A stretch of DNA of 14,581 nucleotides from Alphaproteobacteria bacterium (GTDB lineage: Bacteria; Pseudomonadota; Alphaproteobacteria; Sneathiellales; Sneathiellaceae). The position numbers and the translations under genes were made by a program. Below, piece by piece: positions 6,023-13,004 of this stretch. Each line of letters begins with the position of its first letter. Position 1 is the stretch's first letter. The DNA lies in contig SBHH01000230.1 of the NCBI GenBank assembly GCA_006226265.1, forward strand, positions 1 to 14,581, written 5' to 3'. Below the pieces are notes generated by a model. The model saw only the letters and a program-made list of their open reading frames with translations, did not search any database and was not told where the DNA came from.

Positions 6023-6796
6023 TTGACGGCGGTGCATCCCGCCTATCTTGACGCGCCGGGGCCGATTGCCATTGCGCATCGGGGCGCGAACCTTCTCTAT
6101 CCGGAAAACAGCATGGCCGCCTTCGCCGCCGCGATTGAATTTGGCTATCGCTATATCGAGACCGATGTCCGCGCGAGCCGGGATGGTGAGCTTCTTATTT
6201 TCCATGACAGCGATCTCACCCGCATGACGGGGGAGAGCGGCCAGGTTGCGAAATTACCTGCAGAGGACATCCGCCGCCGTCTCCTTAAAGGATCGGAGCG
6301 CATCCCCTATTTATCCGAGCTGCTGGAGGAATGGCCGGACATCCGCTTCAATATCGATCCCAAAACCGATGACGCGATTGAGCCGCTTATTATGCTCTTG
6401 AAAAAAATGCAGGCGGAGAAACGCGTCTGTATCGGTGCCTTTTCAGGAAAGCGCCTCGCCGCCATTCGCGCCACTTTCGGGGATACGATCTGCACGGCCA
6501 TGAGCCCCCGGGAAGTCGCCCTCCTCCGCCTTCAAAGCCTCTGGCCGGGCGGGAACACGCCTTCCCCTCGGCAAGCAGCCGCCCGCTGCGTGCAAGTGCC
6601 GCTTCGTTACAGGAATATCCGTGTTATCGATCCGGCCTTTTTGCGGGCGGCGCATCGGCGCGGCCTCAAAGTCCATGTCTGGACGGTCAATGAAAGAGCG
6701 GAAATGGAGCGATTGCTCGCGCTCGGAGTGGACGGGATCATGACCGACGATGCCGCGCTTCTGAAGTCGGTGATGCTTGCGCATAATCTCTGGTGA
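6023..6796 (+). CDS. Glycerophosphodiester phosphodiesterase (cytoplasmic, UgpQ-like)
   Basis: The enzyme hydrolyses glycerophosphodiesters to sn-glycerol-3-phosphate and an alcohol. With 257 residues and no signal peptide it resembles cytoplasmic UgpQ. Visible active-site elements of the GDPD TIM barrel are A-H-R-G (18-21), P-E-N-S (27-30), the metal-binding E-T-D (46-48), F-H-D (60-62) with L-T-R-M-T-G, N-I-D-P-K (110-114), and near the end V-W-T-V-N-E (219-224) and G-V-D-G-I-M-T-D (235-242). No ATG fits the N-terminus. The start is a TTG at 6023 with a weak GGGTGGG nine bases upstream, or the in-frame GTG at 6032; the difference is three residues. Its product is the substrate of GlpD encoded about 3 kb upstream, a functional link without a shared operon. 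Confidence 0.88.
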   Translation: MTAVHPAYLDAPGPIAIAHRGANLLYPENSMAAFAAAIEFGYRYIETDVRASRDGELLIFHDSDLTRMTGESGQVAKLPAEDIRRRLLKGSERIPYLSELLEEWPDIRFNIDPKTDDAIEPLIMLLKKMQAEKRVCIGAFSGKRLAAIRATFGDTICTAMSPREVALLRLQSLWPGGNTPSPRQAAARCVQVPLRYRNIRVIDPAFLRAAHRRGLKVHVWTVNERAEMERLLALGVDGIMTDDAALLKSVMLAHNLW

Positions 6797-6853
6797 GATG
6801 ATCGAAACTCCTCTAACATAACCGAAGAATAATAATAACGGGAGGAAGCCAGA

Positions 6854-7912
6854 ATGCATTGCCAGCAAATCATCCATTTCAGCGAGCCGTTGGAGGCCCG
6901 CGATTATCCCACACCGGAGCCGAAGGGTACGGAAGTTCTTATGAAAATCGACGCCTGCGGCGTCTGCCACAGCGATCTGCATATCTGGGAGGGATATTTC
7001 GATCTCGGCAATGGACAGAAGATGGACTTGCTCACCCGCATGTCCCTGCCCTTCACCCTCGGCCATGAAGTGGTCGGCGAGGTGGCCGCGCTCGGCCCCG
7101 ATGCGGAAGGCGTCGAGGTCGGCGAGAAATACATTATTTTCCCCTGGATCGGCTGCGGCGAATGCTCCGTCTGCAAGCGGGGGGATGAACTTCTCTGCAC
7201 CTCGCCCAAGACCGTCGGCACACGCTATAACGGCGGCTATGCGGACGAGGTAATCGCGCCACATCCGCGCTATCTGGTGCCCTACGGCAATGTCCCGACA
7301 GAGCTTGCCTGCACCTATGCCTGCTCCGGCCTCACGGCTTATAGCGCGCTCAAGAAACTCTCGCACTTGCACGAAGACGACTGGCTGCTGCTGATCGGCG
7401 CAGGGGGCGTTGGCCTTTCCGCAGTTCATATCGCGTCGCAGGTTGTGAAGGCGAAGATCATCGTCGCCGATATTGATGCCGAGAAGCGCGCCATTGCGCG
7501 GCAATCCGGTGCGCATGAAACCCTCGATAACAGCGATCCTGCGGCGGCACTTGCGAAGTTGCAGGAAATCACCGGCGGCGGCGCGGCAGGATCGATCGAT
7601 TTCGTGGGCGCACCCGTGACCGGCAGCCTTGGCTTCAACGGTCTGCGCCGGGGCGGGCATATGGTCTCGGTCGGTCTGTTCGGCGATTCCATGCCGCTCT
7701 CGCTCGCCATGATGCCCCTCGCCATGCGGACGATCCAGGGCTCCTATGTCGGGTCGCTAGAGGAAATGCATGAACTGATGGAGTTGGTCCGGGCAGGCAA
7801 AGTCGCGCCCATCCCTTACGAGGTGCGCCCGCTCGACGCCGCGAACAGCGCGCTTGAAGATCTGAAAGCCGGGAAGGTCAAGGGACGGATCGTCCTCTCC
7901 CCGCACAGCTGA
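6854..7912 (+). CDS. Zinc-dependent alcohol dehydrogenase, medium-chain (MDR) family
   Basis: This 352-residue MDR dehydrogenase interconverts alcohols and aldehydes or ketones with NAD(P). The catalytic zinc ligands are visible: C38 in G-V-C-H-S-D-L-H, H71-E72 in L-G-H-E-V-V-G and C157 in C-S-G-L-T-A-Y. The structural zinc lobe has C101, C104, C107 and C115. The cofactor fold shows G-A-G-G-V-G (182-187) followed by an acidic residue in V-A-D-I-D (204-208), suggesting NAD rather than NADP. The ATG has a strong GGGAGGA eight bases upstream, and an ATAATAATAA stretch lies before that. It begins 57 bases after the phosphodiesterase gene and may be read from its own promoter or by read-through. 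The hairpin at 7937-7971 ends the transcript. The alcohol substrate is not evident. Confidence 0.92.
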   Translation: MHCQQIIHFSEPLEARDYPTPEPKGTEVLMKIDACGVCHSDLHIWEGYFDLGNGQKMDLLTRMSLPFTLGHEVVGEVAALGPDAEGVEVGEKYIIFPWIGCGECSVCKRGDELLCTSPKTVGTRYNGGYADEVIAPHPRYLVPYGNVPTELACTYACSGLTAYSALKKLSHLHEDDWLLLIGAGGVGLSAVHIASQVVKAKIIVADIDAEKRAIARQSGAHETLDNSDPAAALAKLQEITGGGAAGSIDFVGAPVTGSLGFNGLRRGGHMVSVGLFGDSMPLSLAMMPLAMRTIQGSYVGSLEEMHELMELVRAGKVAPIPYEVRPLDAANSALEDLKAGKVKGRIVLSPHS

Positions 7913-7936
7913 TCCGGGTCAGGTTCCACACAAACA

Positions 7937-7971
7937 AAAAAGGCAAAGGACATTACATCCTTTGCCTTTTT
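7937..7971. terminator. Bidirectional intrinsic terminator between the convergent ADH and liv genes
   Basis: A perfect 14-bp stem (7937-7950 with 7958-7971) closes a seven-base loop, CATTACA. The outer pairs are A-T runs, so each strand ends in a T tract after the GC-containing stem. It therefore serves both the alcohol dehydrogenase (plus) and the transporter operon (minus). Confidence 0.92.
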
Positions 7972-8003
7972 CTTTTCCCTCATGGAATTAAGGGATTATC
8001 GGC

Positions 8004-9224
8004 TCAGCTTCCGCCTTTGATCACATCTCCAATCGGAACGAATTTTTCGCCATCGAACTTGATCGGCTGCATGGACTCGATTGGGAAGAAGTCCGTCGGG
8101 CTGGTCTTGATATCAACGCCATCCAGCATCATGTCCGGATGCATATCAAGATTGGCGGCCTGCTTCATGATATTTTCACGAGACAGATCGTCACCGCACT
8201 GCTTGAGAACCTGGACCATCGTCTGAGCGACAAGATAGCCAAACGTCGTGAAGGAACTGCTCTGGTCTCCATTCGGGAAATAGGTATCCATGAACTTCTT
8301 CCATTTCTTGAAGGCTTCAGTCCCCTGGATGCTCGGATCGGTGGTATCCTTGTAATACTGCAGGGAAACAATACCCTTAGAGTTGTCAAGGCCGGCCGGC
8401 TTGTAGACAGACCCAACGGAGTTGGAAACCGAGTTGTTCAGGAAGAGCGGATCCCAGTTCAGTTCGCGCACCTTCTTGATCGCCTGAGCGGCGGCTTTCG
8501 GCGTGGAAACGTTGAAGAAGACGTTCGCCCCGCTGTCTTTCAGCTTGATGACCTGGGAATTGATGGTTGGATCGGTCACTTCGTAGCTTTCCTCGGCCAC
8601 GATCAGCTTGTCCGCCTTGTCACCCAGCTCGTCGCGCATGCCCTTCACATAGTCCTTACCATAGTCATCATTCTGGTAAAGGATGGCAATTTTCGGATCC
8701 TTCACGTTCGCAAGAACATATTTCGCGAACAGGTGGCCTTCAGTCTGATAGCTCGGCTGCCAGCCCATGGTCCAGGGGAATTTCTTCGGTTGCGCCCATT
8801 TACTTGCACCGGTCGCAACGAAAAGCTGCGGCACCTTCTTGTGATTCATATAGGCATGAACCGCAGACTGGGTTGGCGTTCCAAGTCCCTGGAAGACAAG
8901 CAGAACCTTGTCTTGCTCAACCAGCTTGCGGGTCTGCTCCTTGGTTTTTGGCGGGCTGTAGCCATCGTCCAGCGAGATGAAGTCAATCTTGCGGCCGTTC
9001 ACACCGCCTTCTTCCTTGTTGATCTTGTCAAAATAGGCAGCAATGGTCTTGCCAATCAGGCCATAGGCGGCAGCAGGACCGCTGTATGGATCCGTATTGC
9101 CAATCTTGATCGACGTATCCGTAACGCCCGGACCGTATTTTTTCTCGGCAAGGGCGCTGCCCGATGCGAGGCCCATTACTGCCACGGCAGCGAGGGCAAG
9201 GGTTAGTTTTCTCCCGGTATTCAT
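8004..9224 (-). CDS. livK: Periplasmic substrate-binding protein of a branched-chain amino-acid-type ABC importer
   Basis: This 406-residue protein starts with a Sec signal peptide: basic M-N-T-G-R-K, a hydrophobic core, then A-S-G-S-A-L-A with likely cleavage after Ala26. There is no lipobox cysteine. The mature part has the type I periplasmic-binding fold of the LivK/Peripla_BP_6 family: I-K-I-G-N-T-D-P-Y-S-G-P at its start, I-D-F-I-S-L-D-D-G-Y-S-P-P, and I-A-I-L-Y-Q-N-D-D-Y-G-K-D-Y (about 180-193). It captures the ligand and delivers it to the LivHM permease. Ligands of this family include Leu/Ile/Val, other amino acids, urea, amides and aromatic acids, so the symbol reflects family rather than proven substrate. 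AGGAGG lies six bases before the ATG, the strongest ribosome site of the operon. It is the last gene, ending at the shared terminator. Confidence 0.88.
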   Translation of the reverse strand: MNTGRKLTLALAAVAVMGLASGSALAEKKYGPGVTDTSIKIGNTDPYSGPAAAYGLIGKTIAAYFDKINKEEGGVNGRKIDFISLDDGYSPPKTKEQTRKLVEQDKVLLVFQGLGTPTQSAVHAYMNHKKVPQLFVATGASKWAQPKKFPWTMGWQPSYQTEGHLFAKYVLANVKDPKIAILYQNDDYGKDYVKGMRDELGDKADKLIVAEESYEVTDPTINSQVIKLKDSGANVFFNVSTPKAAAQAIKKVRELNWDPLFLNNSVSNSVGSVYKPAGLDNSKGIVSLQYYKDTTDPSIQGTEAFKKWKKFMDTYFPNGDQSSSFTTFGYLVAQTMVQVLKQCGDDLSRENIMKQAANLDMHPDMMLDGVDIKTSPTDFFPIESMQPIKFDGEKFVPIGDVIKGGS

Positions 9225-9247
9225 AAGGTACCTCCTGTTAGTTGTTA

Positions 9248-9262
9248 CCGCATCAGATGCGG
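9248..9262 (-). repeat. Perfect 15-base inverted repeat between livM and livK
   Basis: CCGCATCTGATGCGG on the minus strand is an exact inverted repeat around one central base; as RNA it could form a five-pair stem with a five-base loop plus an outer G-U pair. No T tract follows, so it is not an intrinsic terminator. It lies 23 bases upstream of the livK start and might stabilise the livK message or bind a dimeric regulator. Confidence 0.5.
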
Positions 9263-9272
9263 CTTTCTTCCC

Positions 9273-10307
9273 TTAACTTGTTTTTGCGCCAAACAACTTC
9301 TTAAATCGTACGCTTAATATATTTACCAGACCGGCAAAGCCGGACGGCATGACATAGATGACGAGAATAAGGATAACGCCAAATACGGCATAGGAAAGAC
9401 CCGTGGAAATCTCTTCCGCAAAGTTCGGGACGAACAGGATGAAGAAACCGCCGAAAATGGATCCCCAGATGGATCCCGTCCCGCCGATCACCAGACCGAT
9501 AAACAGCAGGATGGAAAGCTGGAATGTAAAGCTGTCCGGCGCGACAAACTCGATCACGATGGCCGCCATCGCGCCTGCAATTCCCGTATAGAAGGCGCTA
9601 AGCCCGAACGTCAGCGACTTGTAGAGCGAGGTGTTGATGCCCATGGACTTGGCCGCGATCGGGTTGTCCCGAATGGCCATCATGGCCCGGCCGGACCGGC
9701 TGTTGATCAGGTTCCAGGCGAGCCAGAACATGAACAGCATGACGAAAAAGGCGATGAAATACCACCACCGGTCCATGTTCATGGCAAGGTTATTGACCAG
9801 AAATTCAGGGACCGCCGGACGGAAAACATCGAGGCCCTGCACACCGCCGGTCAGTTCCTCAAGATGCGAGGATTTGAGGATCTGTGGCACCGCAACACCC
9901 AGCGCAAATGTCGCGAGCGCGAGATAAAGCCCTTCGAGGCGGAGCGCCGGCAGTCCGAACAGAAAGCCCGCAACGAAACAGACGAGGCCGCCCACAGGAA
10001 TGGTCGCATAAACCGGCCAATCCAGATGATAAACCAGAACCGCCGCCGTATAGGCACCGATCGCATAGAAGGCGCTATGGCCAAGCGAAAACTGCCCGTT
10101 AAAGCCAGTCAACAGATTGAGGCCCAGAATGGCAACGGCGTAAATCATGATCAGGGTGCCCTGAAACGCCACATAACCTTGCACGAAATAGGGAATGAAC
10201 AGCCCGAGAATTATGAAAACCGCAACCCATTTGAACGGAATTTTTTTACCGCTTACAAGCCGCGTGTCCGTCTGTGCCGGTACTTGTGTTTCTACATCAG
10301 AAGCCAT
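9273..10307 (-). CDS. livM: Branched-chain amino-acid-type ABC permease LivM
   Basis: This 344-residue integral membrane subunit belongs to the BPD_transp_2 family. It has a short polar N-terminus (1-26), many hydrophobic segments, and two family hallmarks: G-Q-F-S-L-G-H-S-A-F-Y-A-I-G-A-Y (71-86) and the ATPase-contact loop G-R-A-M-M-A-I-R-D-N-P-I-A-A-K-S-M-G-I (206-224). It pairs with LivH to form the translocation channel. It starts at an ATG only five bases after the livH stop, with little Shine-Dalgarno, which implies translational coupling. The livK gene follows after 48 bases containing a palindrome. Confidence 0.92.
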   Translation of the reverse strand: MASDVETQVPAQTDTRLVSGKKIPFKWVAVFIILGLFIPYFVQGYVAFQGTLIMIYAVAILGLNLLTGFNGQFSLGHSAFYAIGAYTAAVLVYHLDWPVYATIPVGGLVCFVAGFLFGLPALRLEGLYLALATFALGVAVPQILKSSHLEELTGGVQGLDVFRPAVPEFLVNNLAMNMDRWWYFIAFFVMLFMFWLAWNLINSRSGRAMMAIRDNPIAAKSMGINTSLYKSLTFGLSAFYTGIAGAMAAIVIEFVAPDSFTFQLSILLFIGLVIGGTGSIWGSIFGGFFILFVPNFAEEISTGLSYAVFGVILILVIYVMPSGFAGLVNILSVRFKKLFGAKTS

Positions 10308-10312
10308 GATAG

Positions 10313-11185
10313 TTACACCCTGGTCACAATGGTTTTCCCGAACAGGCCGTTCGGCTTGAACAATAGGACGGCAACGATCAGGACAAGTGCGACCGTCAGT
10401 TTCAGCTCGCTACCAATGGCGGGAAGATAGGTGCCCGCCAGATTCTCGATGACCCCGACGAGGAAGCCGCCTGCCACCGCGCCGCCCGGACTGCTGATCC
10501 CGCCAACAATGGCCGCAGCGAAGCCGTATAGAAGAATACCGAGCATCATATTGGGATCGAGAAAGACAATGGGCGCAATCATCATGCCCGCCACCGCGCC
10601 GATGGCGGCAGCAAGGCCCCAGCCGAGCGCCAGCATCCAGCCGATCCGGATGCCCACCAGCTCCGCCGAGGCGGGATTGGCGGCCGCGGCCTGCATCGCC
10701 ATGCCGATCCGGGTGAAGCGGAAGAAAGCGAAAATCCCGAGGAGCAGGAGCAAGGTCACGAAGAACATCCCGACTTCATGCATGCCGATCAGCCCTTCAA
10801 AGGAGCCTTCCGGGAAAGGTGAAGGGAAGGTCTTGATATTGTGATCCCAGATCGCGCCCGCGAGACTGTTGAAAATCGCCAGAAGGCCGATAAAAACAAT
10901 GATATGGCTTAAAACCGGAGCGTTATGGAGCGGTTTGAAAATAATCCTCTCGATCGCGACGCCCCCGAGAAAGGAGATACCGATAGTCAGGAAAAAGGCG
11001 AGCCAGTAAGGCACACCCGCATGAATCATCGCCCAGCAGATATAGGTGCTGAACATCGCCATTTCGCCCTGCGCGAAGTTGAAATGGTCGATGGCCTGGT
11101 AAATCATCACGACCGCCAGCGCGAGGCAGGCATAAATCGATCCGTTGGCAAGCCCGGTCAGAATTTGTTGCAGGAAAAGGTCCAT
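10313..11185 (-). CDS. livH: Branched-chain amino-acid-type ABC permease LivH
   Basis: This 290-residue membrane permease has the LivH signature near its start: L-A-N-G-S-I-Y-A-C-L-A-L (12-23) and F-N-F-A-Q-G-E-M-A-M-F (36-46). The cytoplasmic loop R-I-G-M-A-M-Q-A-A-A-A-N-P-A-S-A-E-L-V-G-I (159-179) should contact the ATPases. The frame is open upstream to 11314, but the ATG at 11185 has AGGAGGG five bases before it and begins the conserved protein; the longer reading would overlap livF. It starts 10 bases after the livF stop codon, and part of its ribosome site overlaps the end of livF. Confidence 0.92.
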   Translation of the reverse strand: MDLFLQQILTGLANGSIYACLALAVVMIYQAIDHFNFAQGEMAMFSTYICWAMIHAGVPYWLAFFLTIGISFLGGVAIERIIFKPLHNAPVLSHIIVFIGLLAIFNSLAGAIWDHNIKTFPSPFPEGSFEGLIGMHEVGMFFVTLLLLLGIFAFFRFTRIGMAMQAAAANPASAELVGIRIGWMLALGWGLAAAIGAVAGMMIAPIVFLDPNMMLGILLYGFAAAIVGGISSPGGAVAGGFLVGVIENLAGTYLPAIGSELKLTVALVLIVAVLLFKPNGLFGKTIVTRV

Positions 11186-11195
11186 GTCGTCCCTC

Positions 11196-11909
11196 CTAAT
11201 ACCCGAGATAGGACCGGCGAACGGTCTCGTTTTCCAAAATGGATTCCGATGTCCCCGAGATGACGATATTCCCCGTCTCCAGAAGATAGGCCTGATCAGC
11301 GAGATCCAGCGCAAGCGCCGCGTTCTGCTCGACCAGCAGCATGCTCACCCCTTCCGCCTCATTGATCCGTTTGAGGATTTCAAACAGCTCCTGCACGATC
11401 AGCGGAGCAAGTCCGAAGGAAGGTTCATCCAGCAGCAGCAGCTTCGGCCGCAGCATCAACGCCCGCCCCACAGCGAGCATTTGCGCCTCCCCGCCGCTTA
11501 AGGTACCGGCCTGCTGGCCGCGCCGCTGTTTGAGAATGGGGAAATAACTGAAGACCCGCTCCATATCCTCCAGGATGCCGTCCTTGTCAGTTCGGCTGTA
11601 GGCCCCGAGTTTCAGGTTATCCTCGGTCGACATGCGAACGAAAGTGCCCCGCCCTTCAGGAACGTGGGCCACACCCTGGCGGGTGATGTCCGCTGTCCCG
11701 ATGGACATGAGCGAGGTTCCGTTCAACTTCACCTCCCCCTTCCGCGCAACCATGCCGCTGATGGCCCTGAGGGTGGTTGTCTTCCCTGCCCCGTTTGCCC
11801 CGAGAATGGTCGTAATACCGCCTTGATCAAGACTGAAATCCAACCCGTGCAGCGCCTTGGTATGCCCGTAGGAGGCTTCAAGACCCGTTACTTCAAGCAG
11901 ATGACTCAT
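11196..11909 (-). CDS. livF: Branched-chain amino-acid-type ABC transporter ATPase LivF
   Basis: This 237-residue ABC ATPase has Walker A G-A-N-G-A-G-K-T (37-44), the signature L-S-G-G-E-A-Q (137-143) and Walker B L-L-L-L-D-E-P (157-163). L-L-V-E-Q-N (191-196) has Gln at the switch position, typical of LivF. The phrase A-H-V-P-E-G-R-G-T-F (81-90) is also LivF-specific. With LivG it powers import through LivH and LivM. Its ATG overlaps the livG stop codon by four bases (ATGA), indicating tight translational coupling. Confidence 0.94.
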   Translation of the reverse strand: MSHLLEVTGLEASYGHTKALHGLDFSLDQGGITTILGANGAGKTTTLRAISGMVARKGEVKLNGTSLMSIGTADITRQGVAHVPEGRGTFVRMSTEDNLKLGAYSRTDKDGILEDMERVFSYFPILKQRRGQQAGTLSGGEAQMLAVGRALMLRPKLLLLDEPSFGLAPLIVQELFEILKRINEAEGVSMLLVEQNAALALDLADQAYLLETGNIVISGTSESILENETVRRSYLGY

Positions 11910-12721
11910 TTCTTGCCCGTCCCAAGATACGCTTCAATAACATCGGGATGTTCCTGGATGGCGCGGGGCGGTCCCTCGGCCAGCTTGCGGCCGAAACTGA
12001 GCGCCACCACCTTTTCCGAAACCTCCATCACCAGCCCCATGTGGTGCTCCACCAGAAGAACGGTCGTGCCAAATTCGTCGCGGATGCGCCGGATGGTCAT
12101 CATCAGTTCCGACAGTTCGTTATGGTTGAGCCCGCCTGCGGGCTCGTCCATCAGCAGCAGTTTCGGGCGGCCGAGAAGCGCCCGCGCAATCTCCAGACGC
12201 TTCTGGATACCGAAAGGGAGATCCCCGATCCGTTGCAATGCTGTATCCTGAAGCCTCATGAATTTCAGCATTTCCATGGCCTCGGCGCGAAGCCGATTTT
12301 CCTCTTTCCGGGTCCAGGGAAGCCGGAGCATATTGCTGACATAGTCCGTCTTTCCCCGCGGATGCCCGCCGATCATGACATTGTCAAGAACGGTCAGATT
12401 GGCAAACAGCGCCAGATTCTGGAAAGTTCGGCCAATGCCGATGCCGCTCATCTTGTAGACGGGTGTCTTCAGGATCGATTTTCCTTCGAACAGGATATCG
12501 CCCTTGTTCACGCTGTAGAGCCGGCTGATACAGTTGAACAGCGTTGTCTTGCCTGCGCCGTTAGGGCCGATCAGACCGACAACCTGTCCCGCAGGTATGT
12601 CAAAGGACACGCCATCCAGAGCGACAATGCCGCCAAAATGGACATTTACATCCCGAACACTCAGCAACGGATCCGCAACAGCGGTATCCGCTGATATTGC
12701 AGTTTCAGTTCTTTTGTTCAC
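11906..12721 (-). CDS. livG: Branched-chain amino-acid-type ABC transporter ATPase LivG
   Basis: This 271-residue ABC ATPase has Walker A G-P-N-G-A-G-K-T (52-59), Q-loop R-T-F-Q-N (98-102) and the degenerate signature L-P-F-G-I-Q-K-R-L-E-I-A-R (168-180) typical of LivG. Walker B is L-L-L-M-D-E-P (188-194) and the switch histidine is H226 in V-E-H-H. It is the first gene of the five-gene transporter operon. The only good start is GTG at 12721, because an in-frame TAG lies two codons upstream. This gives about 17 residues before the usual start of homology. No Shine-Dalgarno precedes it. The GTG overlaps the stop of a short upstream frame as GTGA, so coupling to that frame is possible. A TTG at residue 19 is a less likely alternative start. 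Confidence 0.9.
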   Translation of the reverse strand: MNKRTETAISADTAVADPLLSVRDVNVHFGGIVALDGVSFDIPAGQVVGLIGPNGAGKTTLFNCISRLYSVNKGDILFEGKSILKTPVYKMSGIGIGRTFQNLALFANLTVLDNVMIGGHPRGKTDYVSNMLRLPWTRKEENRLRAEAMEMLKFMRLQDTALQRIGDLPFGIQKRLEIARALLGRPKLLLMDEPAGGLNHNELSELMMTIRRIRDEFGTTVLLVEHHMGLVMEVSEKVVALSFGRKLAEGPPRAIQEHPDVIEAYLGTGKK

Positions 12722-12768
12722 ACACTATTAATGGCTGCACAAGCTAACAGATGCATGTTCATCCGCAT
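12718..12768 (-). CDS. Possible 16-residue leader peptide ORF upstream of livG
   Basis: On the minus strand an ATG at 12768 opens a 16-codon frame translating as MRMNMHLLACAAINSV, ending in TGA at 12720-12718. The stop shares four bases (GTGA) with the livG GTG start, the same geometry as the livG-livF junction. AGGGG about 11 bases upstream of the ATG could act as a weak ribosome site. Two Leu, one Ile and one Val are not a strong attenuator run. The frame is too short to support by composition, so it is offered mainly because livG lacks a ribosome site of its own. Confidence 0.3.
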   Translation of the reverse strand: MRMNMHLLACAAINSV

Positions 12769-12828
12769 TATGAATACGCCCCTGAACGCCTAAGCGTCCA
12801 CCTCCCAGTAAAACGATATTCTTTAGTT

Positions 12829-12857
12829 TTTTTATGTGTGAAGCTTGCCTTAATCAA
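12829..12857 (-). promoter_or_regulatory. Candidate promoter of the liv transporter operon
   Basis: On the minus strand TTGATT (12852-12857) and TAAAAA (12829-12834) are 17 bases apart. Initiation near 12822 would give a leader of about 100 bases with a small ACGC/GCGT hairpin and the possible leader ORF. The rest of the 283-base gap between livG and the chemoreceptor gene is AT-rich and holds only these elements and the chemoreceptor terminator. Confidence 0.35.
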
Positions 12858-12936
12858 AGGCGGTTGGCTAGCAAAAAATAATCACTTTTTTGAAAAGACC
12901 ATGCTGCGGGTGCGATATGCAACCGTAATTGGCTAT

Positions 12937-12980
12937 AAAAAAAGACAGCATTTCCAGCAACTTATGCCAGAAATGCTGCC
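12937..12980 (-). terminator. Intrinsic terminator of the chemoreceptor gene
   Basis: On the minus strand GGCAGCATTTC (12980-12970) pairs with GAAATGCTGTC (12954-12944) with one mismatch across a 15-base loop, followed directly by seven T (12943-12937). It lies 25 bases past the chemoreceptor stop codon and separates that gene from the liv operon. Confidence 0.88.
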
Positions 12981-13004
12981 TTTGCGTTAAAACCGAAAAA
13001 GTTC

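Noticed and set aside
6443..7660. 405-codon minus-strand frame over the GDPD and alcohol dehydrogenase genes
   Set aside because: It crosses two intact, motif-rich genes and the gap between them. Its His/Arg/Gly-rich product looks like antisense translation.
8139..9206. 355-codon plus-strand frame over the binding-protein gene
   Set aside because: It is entirely antisense to the binding protein, which has a signal peptide and a strong ribosome site.
12751..12990. 79-codon plus-strand frame in the gap between livG and the chemoreceptor gene
   Set aside because: It runs through the chemoreceptor terminator hairpin, has no ribosome site and has a composition typical of AT-rich noncoding DNA.
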